Positions 43,176 through 52,457 of a DNA stretch of 58,633 bases are shown here, in pieces (position 1 is the first letter of the stretch; every line of letters begins with the position of its first letter). This DNA is from an uncultured Pseudobutyrivibrio sp. (GTDB lineage: Bacteria > Bacillota > Clostridia > Lachnospirales > Lachnospiraceae). The DNA lies in contig CAMJBT010000013.1 of assembly GCA_946403965.1 (NCBI GenBank), positions 1-58,633 of the forward strand, written 5' to 3'. The notes beneath the pieces are model-generated. The model worked only from the letters and a program-made list of their open reading frames with translations. It was not told the DNA's origin and ran no database searches. A program made the position numbers and the translations under genes.

Positions 43176-43216
43176 ACAAAAAAACAGGGCTAACCAAAGC
43201 CCTGTTTTTTTTTGTA
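43176..43216. terminator. Bidirectional terminator between convergent beta-helix genes
   Basis: AAAAACAGGGCT pairs with AGCCCTGTTTTT around AACCAA, with T-runs on both strands (nine T on plus, seven T on minus). It lies between the two stop codons and serves both genes. Confidence 0.93.
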
Positions 43217-43223
43217 GCGAGTG

Positions 43224-44975
43224 CTATCTATCCACCACATTCGAATTTACTTTAGAATTACTAATGGCCGTAGATGCTTTTGCTACAGTCACACTGTTCT
43301 GTGTTGTGCCAGTTCCATTCGAATCAGTGTAACGATATGTTGTTAAGGATGTTACATTTGGAGAGTTCACCGTTGTATCCTTAATTTGAATATCTGCAAT
43401 CGCTGAATAATTTGATTTATAAATGAATCCAATTGCATTATTTATTGTGACAGTACAGCCATCCAAAGAGATCTTAGGTACATAATAGTACGCAGTCTTA
43501 CTAAATCTAGAAAGAACCGCAAATGCATAATTACAATTGATTTCACATTTTGTAAAACTACAATCAATTGGCCAATTTAAAGTTGACTCATTATTATTAT
43601 AAAAACTATTTGACCCAGTAATTGTCTTAGAACAAGTTATGTTGCAATTATCAAAACTAATTTTGTATTTATCAGTATCATAATTAAAATATTTCAAATT
43701 CCAAGGTGAATTCTGTAAGAGTTGAAAATGCAAAAGCGAATCCTTCACATTCGCATTAAAATTACACCCCACAAATCTCACATTAATATCACAAGGAAGA
43801 TTTGAACCTACACCAATCGCTGAATCTGCATTAGGAGAATCTACATTAATCGTACAATCATAAAATGTTGCATTATATGAAGCCTTTGTGTTATCAGAGC
43901 AAGCAATATTAATAGCTCTACTGGTATGATCTTTTCTAGCATGTGTCCATTCCAAAGACGAAGAAACCATTTTAAAATTAATGTTATTAGGTCCCCACAA
44001 TGCTATTCCTTCATCACTACATTGCCCTTTCAATGAGCAGCGATTAAGAGTAACATCTTTAAAGGAATTAAAATATCCATAGCGTGTATCATTTCCGCTA
44101 TTCAAAAAGATAATTCCACCCTCATTACTAATTGTATTATTTTCAAAATCACAATCATTTAAAGTTAATCTATCACATCCTGTATACATCCAAAAATTAA
44201 CTATCTTATTATATGATTCTGTAACATAAATATCTAAATTGTTTAGCGAGATAGTTTTTATATTTAAAGGTTGAAAAATACATAGGTAATTTGATCCAGA
44301 ATATCTAGATTGCTTAATGCGACAATCAATTGCCAAATTATGAATAGTAAGATTTTCTAATGAACTAGTTCCACTTCTAATTACAAACTTTGAAAAACCA
44401 CTTAATTGCGGCTTGTAACTATCATCAACAATTAAAGTTGAGTTATTACCATATACCGTCAAATTATTATTAATAGCCAAACCATTAGAAATTAGTTTAT
44501 AGCTTTTAGACTTTCCCAATGTAACATTACAACCACTGTTAAAAGCTGCTTGAAGATATGGTGCATCATCTGAAACGCCATCCCCCTTTGCCCCCAATTG
44601 TGCGACATTAACATTATTATTTTGCGGAGTGAGTTTTGCGACTAAACCATTGCTTGTTTTGAAAGTGAATTTGTTATCAACCGGTGTATTCTTTCCCGCT
44701 ATAAGATATTTGCCACCACCACCATCATTCATAGAGTAAAATCCTGATGTGTAGCCAGTGCTACCTTCGCTTAAATTAGCGGATAATAATTCATCTAAGG
44801 TTGAAAATGAATTAACATTTGCAGAAGCTGTTTGCGTACTAATACTTAACGCACTAATACTTGTGGATAAAAGTGATACTGGAGGTTTTACCAAATGACA
44901 GCATACATAAAAGCTACTTATAATCAATGCAAGTGGAATATAAAATGTAGTAAAATAAGTTTTCTTTAATGTCAT
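43224..44975 (-). CDS. Exported beta-helix protein, pectate-lyase-3-like, paralogue B
   Basis: A 583-residue protein similar to paralogue A over nearly its full length. An N-terminal membrane segment (about 12-32) is followed by a Ser/Thr-rich linker, then SGFYSMNDGGGGKYLIAG and VAQLGAKGDGVSDDAPYLQ. Shared blocks further on include CSDEGIALWGPNNINF, SRAINIACSDN and FHFQ-type LLHFQLLQNSPW. The C-terminal half again shows the Cys/Asn-rich beta-helix rungs. It has its own promoter (45016-45044) and ribosome site (GGAG, seven bases before ATG) and shares a terminator with A. It probably acts outside the cell on a polysaccharide or forms a surface layer; enzymatic activity is unproven. Confidence 0.87.
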   Translation of the reverse strand: MTLKKTYFTTFYIPLALIISSFYVCCHLVKPPVSLLSTSISALSISTQTASANVNSFSTLDELLSANLSEGSTGYTSGFYSMNDGGGGKYLIAGKNTPVDNKFTFKTSNGLVAKLTPQNNNVNVAQLGAKGDGVSDDAPYLQAAFNSGCNVTLGKSKSYKLISNGLAINNNLTVYGNNSTLIVDDSYKPQLSGFSKFVIRSGTSSLENLTIHNLAIDCRIKQSRYSGSNYLCIFQPLNIKTISLNNLDIYVTESYNKIVNFWMYTGCDRLTLNDCDFENNTISNEGGIIFLNSGNDTRYGYFNSFKDVTLNRCSLKGQCSDEGIALWGPNNINFKMVSSSLEWTHARKDHTSRAINIACSDNTKASYNATFYDCTINVDSPNADSAIGVGSNLPCDINVRFVGCNFNANVKDSLLHFQLLQNSPWNLKYFNYDTDKYKISFDNCNITCSKTITGSNSFYNNNESTLNWPIDCSFTKCEINCNYAFAVLSRFSKTAYYYVPKISLDGCTVTINNAIGFIYKSNYSAIADIQIKDTTVNSPNVTSLTTYRYTDSNGTGTTQNSVTVAKASTAISNSKVNSNVVDR

Positions 44976-45015
44976 TAATCTGCTCCTTCTTAATTATTTA
45001 TAAACGCTGTTATAA

Positions 45016-45044
45016 ATATTACAAAATTATTAAGGAACATGCAA
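45016..45044 (-). promoter_or_regulatory. Promoter of beta-helix paralogue B
   Basis: Minus strand TTGCAT (45044-45039), a 17-base spacer and TAATAT (45021-45016), 40 bases before the ATG and just downstream of the terminator of paralogue C. Confidence 0.7.
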
Positions 45045-45078
45045 GGGGTTTTTGACATTTTAATTGACAGGTGTGTAT

Positions 45079-45118
45079 AAAAATAGTCGTAGCCCTTATA
45101 ATGACTACGACTATTTTT
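45079..45118 (-). terminator. Intrinsic terminator after beta-helix paralogue C
   Basis: A 14-bp perfect stem AAAAATAGTCGTAG / CTACGACTATTTTT, U-rich on the minus strand (and symmetrical enough to work on plus), 26 bases after the stop. Confidence 0.92.
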
Positions 45119-45143
45119 CGGTAATAATTGTTATAAAAAATAA

Positions 45144-47120
45144 CTATTGAGATACATTTACACTATTCAGCTTTGAATTACTTACTGCTGTATCTACCTC
45201 GCTTACTTTAGATTGAGTTATTCCTGTTCCATTCTTATCTTTATATCTAAATGTAGATAATTGCTTCAAATCCGAAGAATGTACATTAGAATCCTTGATT
45301 TCAATATCAGCCAATGCTGCATAATTCGTCTTATAGATGAAACCTATCGCATTATCGACATTTACTGTACAATTATCTACTACAATTGTAGGTACATAAT
45401 AGTATTCGGTCTTACTGAATCTAGAGAGTAACGCAAATGCATAATTGCAATTAATATCGCATTTTGTAAATGTTGAATCTATAGCCCAGTTTAATGTAGA
45501 GTCACTATTATAGAAGCTGTTTGAACCTACAATTGTCTTCGAACAATTAATTTTACAAGAATCAAAATTAATATTATACTTATCTTTTCCAAACTTAAAT
45601 CTTTCTATAGCTTCAGGTGTTTTTTGCAATAATTGGAAATGTAAAAATGAGTCTTTAACTTTAGCATCAAATGTACATCCTTCAAATGATACATTCATAT
45701 TGTTAGGATATAATGATCCAATTCCGACAACCGAATCAGCTGTAGGTGAATCTACAATAATATTACAATCCTTAAACAAAATATCATATGTTGGATTTGT
45801 ATTATCATGACAAGCTATATTGATTGCTCTACTAAGGTGATCACTCTTCTTATGTGTCCACTCAAGAGTAGATGATGCCATTGTGAAATTAACATCATTT
45901 GGTCCCCATATAGCTATTGCTTCATCACTACAGTGCCCCTTAAAATGACAATTTGTAATGGAAATGTTCTTGAATGAATTAAAGTATGTCAATCTAGCAT
46001 CAGTATCACTCTTCAAGAAAATAATTCCGCCCTCTAAATCCAGAGTGTCATTTCCGAAATTACATCCATCCATTATCAAATTATCACATCCAGTATATAA
46101 CCAGAAATCAACAATCTTATTATTTGATTCTCTAACATTTATACCAACATTATTTAACGTTACGTTCTTAATACATAACGGCTGCAAAATACATAAATAA
46201 TTAGAACCAGAATAACGTCGTTGACTAATTCGACAATCTATTCCAAGATTATGAATTGCAAAATTATCTAATGGATTGGCACCTGTTCTAATTAAAAATT
46301 TCTTACAGCCACTAGAAGTTGGAGCATAACTATCATCTATAACAAGGATTGAATTATTTCCATTTAGAGTCATATCATGTTTAATAGTTAATCCGTTAGA
46401 AACTAGTTTATACTCTTTTCCATCTCCCAATTGAACGTTAAATCCACTATTAAATGCCGCTTGAATAAACTTTACATCATCACTTACTCCATCACCTTTT
46501 GCACCTAATTGATCGACATTTACATAATCACTATTAATATCTAATGCAGCACACAATCCATTTTTTAATGATATTCTAAACATATCATCAATTTGTGTCT
46601 TACTGCTAGAAATATTGTATAATGCTCCACCGCCATCACTAGGGGAATAGAATCCCTTTGTTTTTGCGGTTGTTCCCGCTTTAAGCCTTGCAGACTTTAA
46701 TTCATCAACATTGTCAAATACATATGTTGCCTTTTCGTCTGGGTCATATTCTTTTAGCCTAATGGCGCCGACAACTTGATATTCTCCACTCTTTTGTTTA
46801 ATAGAATACCATTTTATCGTCAGATCATTTGTTATGTAGTTTGAATAATCTGGAGCTGATACAATTAATTCACTAACAGCATCTTCATCTCCATAAATAT
46901 TCCCTGTTGATCTTATGAGTCCATCACCTATACATGTGGTACTACCTGAATATGAGTTTTCGACATAAAACATAGCCTCTACTTTAGGACCATTCAATGG
47001 AGTTGGTCCGTCAGGAATTATAAGCGTATGACGAATAACTATATAGAAGAACAACAAGAGAAGAACTACGAAAAATACAGAAAGAATTTTTCTTTTGGTC
47101 AGAAATAATCTTAAGTCCAT
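45144..47120 (-). CDS. Membrane-anchored beta-helix protein, pectate-lyase-3-like, paralogue C
   Basis: A 658-residue protein with an N-terminal membrane anchor (about 12-31) and an extra domain of about 110 residues (VENSYSGSTTCIGDGLIRST onward) missing from A and B. The common module follows: TKGFYSPSDGGGALYNIS, VDQLGAKGDGVSDDVKFIQ and the Cys/Asn-rich beta-helix, with CSDEAIAIWGPNDVNF and SRAINIACHDN. I start at ATG 47120 behind a perfect GGAGG; the frame opens eight codons earlier without a ribosome site. It lies 58 bases after the acidic secreted protein gene and probably shares its transcript. Role as for A and B, with the anchor keeping it at the membrane. Confidence 0.87.
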   Translation of the reverse strand: MDLRLFLTKRKILSVFFVVLLLLFFYIVIRHTLIIPDGPTPLNGPKVEAMFYVENSYSGSTTCIGDGLIRSTGNIYGDEDAVSELIVSAPDYSNYITNDLTIKWYSIKQKSGEYQVVGAIRLKEYDPDEKATYVFDNVDELKSARLKAGTTAKTKGFYSPSDGGGALYNISSSKTQIDDMFRISLKNGLCAALDINSDYVNVDQLGAKGDGVSDDVKFIQAAFNSGFNVQLGDGKEYKLVSNGLTIKHDMTLNGNNSILVIDDSYAPTSSGCKKFLIRTGANPLDNFAIHNLGIDCRISQRRYSGSNYLCILQPLCIKNVTLNNVGINVRESNNKIVDFWLYTGCDNLIMDGCNFGNDTLDLEGGIIFLKSDTDARLTYFNSFKNISITNCHFKGHCSDEAIAIWGPNDVNFTMASSTLEWTHKKSDHLSRAINIACHDNTNPTYDILFKDCNIIVDSPTADSVVGIGSLYPNNMNVSFEGCTFDAKVKDSFLHFQLLQKTPEAIERFKFGKDKYNINFDSCKINCSKTIVGSNSFYNSDSTLNWAIDSTFTKCDINCNYAFALLSRFSKTEYYYVPTIVVDNCTVNVDNAIGFIYKTNYAALADIEIKDSNVHSSDLKQLSTFRYKDKNGTGITQSKVSEVDTAVSNSKLNSVNVSQ

Positions 47121-47178
47121 ATTAGCCCTCCGTTCATATATCAATCTATCTATAAGAAATAAATACTATCTAACTGTC

Positions 47179-48504
47179 TTATCCCCATCCAAAGAATTTT
47201 TTGAAGAAATCTAACCAATTATTGAATGGACTAGTAGAGTTATTGTTTGAATTACTATCTTTTGATTTATCATCTTTAGATTTTTTATCCGTGCTTGGTT
47301 GTTGTGTCTGTGATGTCTCTTCCTTCTTCTGCTCCTCAACTTTTTCAGAAGCCTTTTCTTCTGTCTGAACTGGTGATGTTTCAGTAGATGTTTTTTCATC
47401 AGTTGATTCTTTTTCAGCCTCAGACTCTACCACTTCATCTTCCTGTTCACCTATAATCGCTTCCTCTCCTCCTGATAATGGAACCTCTTCAGTTATCGGC
47501 TCATCATCCTTTATTTCTTCATCCATAATATCTGCCGGAGCGGCTACATATTCTTCTTTATCTGTTAATTCGATAATTGGCTCTTTTACTTCCTCAGGTT
47601 CAACTTCAACTGATTTAGCATCTAAAATATTAATTGAAATATCCTGAAGATCCTCAGGCAATGTACCTGACTCTAATGAATAATGTACTGATTCTCCTTC
47701 GACACTCCTAATATAAATTGATCTAATGGCATACTCACCTGTCGCAATTTCAGATGAAATATCAGGACATCCATACCAATTATCATTTTCTTTATATGTA
47801 ATATTATCATCCTCTGGATCATAATATTTGCCTTGAGATAATCCAATATTAATAAAGCTATTCTCAGGATAATTTGCGAAACATATTTGAGCATATTCAA
47901 CATCAGCCTTTTCATCAGATAAAGCTACAGATATGATTGGATTTTTTTCTCCTATAACGCATGACTTATTAGATATTGAAACTGATATGCTTGGATCAAA
48001 ATTCTCTGCTGGCTTTTTTTCTCCACAATATATACATATTTCATTTTCATCATATGTACATTCTTCGGTTACATCGTAGTCGCATTCAACTTCTTCCCCT
48101 TCTTCCTCTGAGTATACTTTTTCTGTACATTTTACTGTGTGTGTACCATCTCCATTTGACAGATATGTATACTCATGTTCATGTTCTTTTTCTTCCTTCT
48201 CCTCATCCTCCGGTGTTTTATCGTCTTCAGGTATTTCACCTTCGATTTCTGCCTCATCTAACGATAAATCTTCATCAACTGTGCTACCAGATTCTTCCTC
48301 AGAGGAAGTATCCTCTACCGGTATGTCGACATCATCATCTACGGACTTTGAAGAAGCTGCAGGAACTTCAGATGATGATTCTCCATCAGTGTCTAAAACC
48401 TCTACCTCGGTGGAATCTATTTTTGAATCCTCCTCAGTAGCTGACGCATAAAGTGGCGTGATTGATAGTACTGCTATCATTAAGATAACGAAACCTTTTT
48501 TCAT
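47179..48504 (-). CDS. Secreted acidic protein with a Cys/His-rich module, unknown
   Basis: A 441-residue exported protein: signal peptide (MKKGFVILMIAVLSITPLYA), an acidic Ser/Glu/Asp linker (about 25-105), then a small His/Cys module (HEHEYTYLSNGDGTHTVKC ... ECTYDENEICIYCG) of a kind common in surface proteins of Clostridia. A beta domain of about 110 residues follows (SVSISNKSCVIGEKNPIISV), then a long Glu/Thr/Pro/Gln-rich tail, and the protein ends in FNNWLDFFKKFFGWG, an amphipathic aromatic helix. I start at ATG 48504 because AAGGAG lies 11 bases ahead; an ATG seven codons earlier has none. It is cotranscribed with beta-helix paralogue C. Function unknown. Confidence 0.75.
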   Translation of the reverse strand: MKKGFVILMIAVLSITPLYASATEEDSKIDSTEVEVLDTDGESSSEVPAASSKSVDDDVDIPVEDTSSEEESGSTVDEDLSLDEAEIEGEIPEDDKTPEDEEKEEKEHEHEYTYLSNGDGTHTVKCTEKVYSEEEGEEVECDYDVTEECTYDENEICIYCGEKKPAENFDPSISVSISNKSCVIGEKNPIISVALSDEKADVEYAQICFANYPENSFINIGLSQGKYYDPEDDNITYKENDNWYGCPDISSEIATGEYAIRSIYIRSVEGESVHYSLESGTLPEDLQDISINILDAKSVEVEPEEVKEPIIELTDKEEYVAAPADIMDEEIKDDEPITEEVPLSGGEEAIIGEQEDEVVESEAEKESTDEKTSTETSPVQTEEKASEKVEEQKKEETSQTQQPSTDKKSKDDKSKDSNSNNNSTSPFNNWLDFFKKFFGWG

Positions 48505-48731
48505 TAATACAACAGCTCCTTTCATATGAAATTTTGGGGTGTATGGTAAGTATATGTAATCTATTTGTATGAACTGTGTTGTATTTGAAAAAAATGATTG
48601 AAAAAGTTATATAGAATCTGTTAAGACGCAAATTGTTCTAATTTTGTAATAATACACACGATATTTAGTATTTAGAATAAGCAATATATCTTATATATTG
48701 TGATGAATACCACATTTATCCTATAATCCAC

Positions 48732-48773
48732 AAAAATAAAGGCCATAGCAATCAACTTGCCATGACCTTTATT
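48732..48773 (-). terminator. Intrinsic terminator after the wzx-like gene
   Basis: Minus strand AATAAAGGTCATGGCAA pairs with TTGCTATGGCCTTTATT (one mismatch or wobble), then TTTGTGG. It ends the eight-gene operon that begins at 58308. Confidence 0.85.
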
Positions 48774-48785
48774 AGTAATTACCAA

Positions 48786-50159
48786 TTATATATTAGCAAC
48801 TAATCCAAAATGTAAAAGAATAAATCTTATTGCAAAAGAAACAGCCAGGATAAATGCTATACTTCGCACTACTCCTAAAACATATTTAACCCAATCTACT
48901 TGAGTAAATTTAAACATAATTGAAAAATAAATTATCTGCGCTACCATGAATGTAATGGTCATAGTTAAGCAGCTCACATACACGCTATTAAATGCGTAAT
49001 AACCATATGTTATACCCACTAAATAGCCCACTAACTGAATGATACCGCTCATCAAAATATATTTCTGCTTATCAATAACAATCGCTAATCCGTTAGTAGC
49101 AGTTGCAATAAATACAAAGAAACTATTGAATGCTATAATTCTCATTATGTTTCCTGCAATAGAAAAGTCTTGTCCAAAAAGAATAACACATGCAATATCA
49201 CCAACACCTATGATACCAATCATAGGTATATATGCTGCTTTCATTGCTCGCGTAATATTCTTCAATGAATACACACCAATCGTATGGAAGTCTTCTCCGT
49301 CGCGTCTCATCTTTGAGATTGTCTGATAATATACTCTACCAATTGACTGTGCCAAAAGATTTATTGGAATCTGGAGATATTTCATTGAAATAGAATAATA
49401 TCCTAACATCTCCGCACCAAAGAATCCCTTGATTAAAAATGTTGGTATCTGATTTTTTATTTGAGCTACTGCATTGGCAGGTAGCTGATACATTATAAAA
49501 TGTTTCTGTCTTTTGAATACATTTATATAAGCCTTGGGATTAAGGTTAATAAACTGTTTAGGTAATCTAACTCTCATATGAATCAGAGTAATGATTTGTC
49601 CAAACATAATTCCAATATAATAACCATATCTTACTTGGCCTAGTAATCCTAATGAAATTATGATAACTGCTGCTGAGAGGTTTTGAACAACAGGATTTTT
49701 CATTAGGATAGAATATTCACTCTTTTTATTAAGCCAAGTATAACATGTCTGTGTCTGCTGTGTTGTTATGGAAAGAATAAAAACAAACAATGCAATCATC
49801 CATGGACTAAGTCCAGAATCAGTATCTTTAAAGAAGTAATAAAATCCAAATACAAATAAGCTTGCCAAAAAACTAAACACAATTGTAATTGTCGTTATTA
49901 CAGTATATAGCTCAATAGTGTCATCTTCACTATCCTCAATCATGATAGCGTTCTTCATTCCCATATCTGAAAAGACAACAATAATATCTGCTATAGATGT
50001 GAACAAGGTCCATGTTCCCATGATTGAAGCCCCATATAATCGAGTATAAAAAGGAACTACAATAAACGAGATGATCTGACCTAGCATTGTACCTGAAGTA
50101 ATTTTAGATACGTTTTTTATTGACTCTGAAGATTTGATTTTTTCTATTAGTTTGTTCAT
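48786..50159 (-). CDS. Wzx-type oligosaccharide flippase
   Basis: A 457-residue membrane protein of the MATE/MOP (polysaccharide transporter) superfamily with about 12-14 helices. The N-terminal SGTMLGQIISFIVVPFYTRL is characteristic. It flips undecaprenyl-linked repeat units to the outer face for Wzy. Its ATG overlaps the stop of the pyruvyl transferase gene by one base (TAATG), so translation is coupled. It is last in its operon. Substrate range cannot be inferred, but the operon suggests a pyruvylated unit. Confidence 0.93.
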   Translation of the reverse strand: MNKLIEKIKSSESIKNVSKITSGTMLGQIISFIVVPFYTRLYGASIMGTWTLFTSIADIIVVFSDMGMKNAIMIEDSEDDTIELYTVITTITIVFSFLASLFVFGFYYFFKDTDSGLSPWMIALFVFILSITTQQTQTCYTWLNKKSEYSILMKNPVVQNLSAAVIIISLGLLGQVRYGYYIGIMFGQIITLIHMRVRLPKQFINLNPKAYINVFKRQKHFIMYQLPANAVAQIKNQIPTFLIKGFFGAEMLGYYSISMKYLQIPINLLAQSIGRVYYQTISKMRRDGEDFHTIGVYSLKNITRAMKAAYIPMIGIIGVGDIACVILFGQDFSIAGNIMRIIAFNSFFVFIATATNGLAIVIDKQKYILMSGIIQLVGYLVGITYGYYAFNSVYVSCLTMTITFMVAQIIYFSIMFKFTQVDWVKYVLGVVRSIAFILAVSFAIRFILLHFGLVANI

Positions 50160-51238
50160 TATTTACACACGCCGCCTAAATATTCTAATGATTTTTTTCT
50201 TTCCTCTTCAATTACTGCATCAACATGATCCCAATCAAACTTTACAGAATCAATATCTAGCTTACCATCCTTAATTTCTATATCCAATAACCCAACTTTT
50301 CTTAACAATCCCTCAGAACGGATATTTCTCTTTCCAGATGTATCTAACTCCATACCAAATTTCTTATGGAAAATAATAGAGAATGCCATTCCATGAAATG
50401 AATTGGTCATAACATACTCTGCATTTTTTATTAATCCTAAGAACTCACTAGGTCCAAGTAGGTTAAGATACTTCAGTCCCTTTTTCTGTGGGAATATCCA
50501 ATTCTCAAGATAAATTACTTCAAGACCTTTTTCCTGTCCCAACTTAACTGCATAATCAATTAACTTAAGAGGCTTCATAACAGAGAATACTAAAATATAA
50601 GGCTTACGTTTTTTATATGTAACAACCTTATTCCAATCTTCCTTACTAAGCAAAAAAGTAGGATCTATGTTACAGATTGTCTCCTTTTCTGGCAAGATTT
50701 CCTTGATTATCTCTCTACCACTCTCTTCTCTAATCGATAATGTCTGGAATGATTCTAATCTCTTTTTATATTCATCCTTTAAATCATCGGGCATCTTACT
50801 AAAGCCAAAGCTAGCAGCGTATGAATACTTCTTTTCATCTGGCAAGAAATCTAAGAAATAAGTAGGATCAAAGTCTGTACAACCATTGCTAAACACCTGA
50901 TCACTTCCAGAGAAAACAACATCATACTTTTGACCTAACTTTGCCAAATCTTCTCTTCGTACACTCTCGCTCTCGATCAAATACTTCTTTCTAAAAGCTC
51001 TTAAGTACTTTCTCCATAAATATCTTTTTCTACCCTGCAAAGACATTTTAATATTGAATTTAATATTCTTTGTCTTTGGTAAAATTCTTACATAGTGATC
51101 ATAAATATGATCACACATATAATTAATAATTTCACAGTCACAACCCAGTTTAATAATGTTTTGCTGTAACGCATAAGATTGTAATACTGCACCATAACTC
51201 ATCGCATTATGAAATGTTACTATTCCGACCTTTTTCAT
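50159..51238 (-). CDS. Polysaccharide pyruvyl transferase family protein
   Basis: A 359-residue GT-B-like protein of the CsaB/WcaK/EpsO family. It starts KVGIVTFHNAMSYGAVLQSY, has DVVFSGSDQVFSNGC and FDPTYFLDFL, and the C-terminal VMTNSFHGMAFSIIFHKKFG with the family's SxHG-like motif. Members put a pyruvate ketal on a sugar using PEP, which adds negative charge, though several homologues are untested. It is directly downstream of an FrhB-type iron-sulfur protein, a pairing often seen in polysaccharide loci. Confidence 0.93.
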   Translation of the reverse strand: MKKVGIVTFHNAMSYGAVLQSYALQQNIIKLGCDCEIINYMCDHIYDHYVRILPKTKNIKFNIKMSLQGRKRYLWRKYLRAFRKKYLIESESVRREDLAKLGQKYDVVFSGSDQVFSNGCTDFDPTYFLDFLPDEKKYSYAASFGFSKMPDDLKDEYKKRLESFQTLSIREESGREIIKEILPEKETICNIDPTFLLSKEDWNKVVTYKKRKPYILVFSVMKPLKLIDYAVKLGQEKGLEVIYLENWIFPQKKGLKYLNLLGPSEFLGLIKNAEYVMTNSFHGMAFSIIFHKKFGMELDTSGKRNIRSEGLLRKVGLLDIEIKDGKLDIDSVKFDWDHVDAVIEEERKKSLEYLGGVCK

Positions 51239-51253
51239 CTTCTTATTCCCTAT

Positions 51254-52423
51254 TTATATTTTCTTAAATATCTTTCTTTTAACAAACCTTTTTATAAGCA
51301 CCTTATTTGAATTTAAACCAATTTTCTTATTTAAGGTACTGTATTTTTTCATTACATAATCGAAACCATTTTGTTCATATTCCTGCCAAAAAGTATCATA
51401 ACCGTTCGGCTTCTTTGCAGGCTGCTTTAATTGTGGTTGAATGTAGACATCCGATTCACACTTATTGAATTCAATGACATTCTTAACATTAGCATCTTCA
51501 AAAAGATCATTACCCTTCTCAGAATTAACTAATAACAACGATACTCCCTTGTTATCATTAAAGCCTTTGAATGCTTTGTCCACACCCCAGAAATCAGCCA
51601 ATGTGAAATCTCCCGGTCTCGAAATATTTGTATATTTACAGTTATAGCAACTCTCTCTTGAGATATAGTCTGTTGTAAAAAGCTGAGCATACATTCTAGA
51701 AATACGTTTTTTACCTTTTACCATAAAACTTTCAATATGCATATCCCAACCTAACAAGGTTTTATCTCTAAAATTAAATCCAGAAATCTTTCCATATTTT
51801 TTATTAATATATGAAATATAATCTCCAAATACTTTTGGACTTGGTACACCATGACATACGATATCAAATGTATAAAGATTCTCGTAATCCTTTCTCAAAA
51901 AGGACTTTAATCCAGCCACTTGACATCCAGTTCCTGAAAACGCAACAATTCGTCCAGATTTTAATTCTTGTTCAACAGCCTTAAAAGTATCTGATAAATC
52001 ACTCTGAACATACTTAGAACCACGCAATTTATCTCGTTCTTCTTTTGATGAACACTTTATATGACGAACTACAAAGTCATCATCTAAGGTAGCACCAAAA
52101 ATAACTGCGCCACGCTCTAGCAAAACATCTGTAATCGCGGTAAACACTCCACCAGAACGGCTTTCATTTCTCACGTTCTCATTCAAATGCTTTATTCCAT
52201 ATACCGCAAGTGGACTATCGGAACAACTAATATGTTCACGCTTATTGAAGTCACATACACCTTTACATATTCCGCAATTAATACATAAAGATTCATCTAC
52301 AACCGGATACTTAAACCCTTTTTCATTTTCACTCATTGTTATGGCATTCTTAGGGCATGCGCTGTAACAAGCAGTACACCCACAACAATCAGAATTGCCA
52401 AAATTTACATATTTATTTTCCAT
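51254..52423 (-). CDS. FrhB-type iron-sulfur flavoprotein homologue 1
   Basis: A 389-residue protein with two ferredoxin 4Fe-4S motifs at the N-terminus (CCGCTACYSACP, Cys14-Cys23, and CINCGICKGVC). The FrhB/FdhB (coenzyme F420 hydrogenase beta subunit) domains follow, with RSGGVFTAITDVLLERGAVI, GSKYVQSDL, FSGTGCQVAGLKSFL and CHGVPSPKVF. The family binds flavin and moves electrons. In glycan loci its substrate is unknown, and F420 itself is not expected in Clostridia. I start at ATG 52423; the frame opens with a TTG 17 codons earlier inside the previous gene. Close relative: 54810-55916. Confidence 0.88.
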   Translation of the reverse strand: MENKYVNFGNSDCCGCTACYSACPKNAITMSENEKGFKYPVVDESLCINCGICKGVCDFNKREHISCSDSPLAVYGIKHLNENVRNESRSGGVFTAITDVLLERGAVIFGATLDDDFVVRHIKCSSKEERDKLRGSKYVQSDLSDTFKAVEQELKSGRIVAFSGTGCQVAGLKSFLRKDYENLYTFDIVCHGVPSPKVFGDYISYINKKYGKISGFNFRDKTLLGWDMHIESFMVKGKKRISRMYAQLFTTDYISRESCYNCKYTNISRPGDFTLADFWGVDKAFKGFNDNKGVSLLLVNSEKGNDLFEDANVKNVIEFNKCESDVYIQPQLKQPAKKPNGYDTFWQEYEQNGFDYVMKKYSTLNKKIGLNSNKVLIKRFVKRKIFKKI

Positions 52424-52457
52424 TAACCACCAAACCACATTTCTTTTAATATATCGC

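Noticed and set aside
41494-47120. Prophage tailspike genes
   Set aside because: The tailspike-like motifs are real, but there is no phage structural, lysis or integrase gene near, and all three proteins have their own secretion signal or anchor.
48137-48451. Ser-rich plus-strand frame opposite the acidic protein gene
   Set aside because: The Ser runs are the antisense of Glu/Asp codons in the real gene; there is no start signal.
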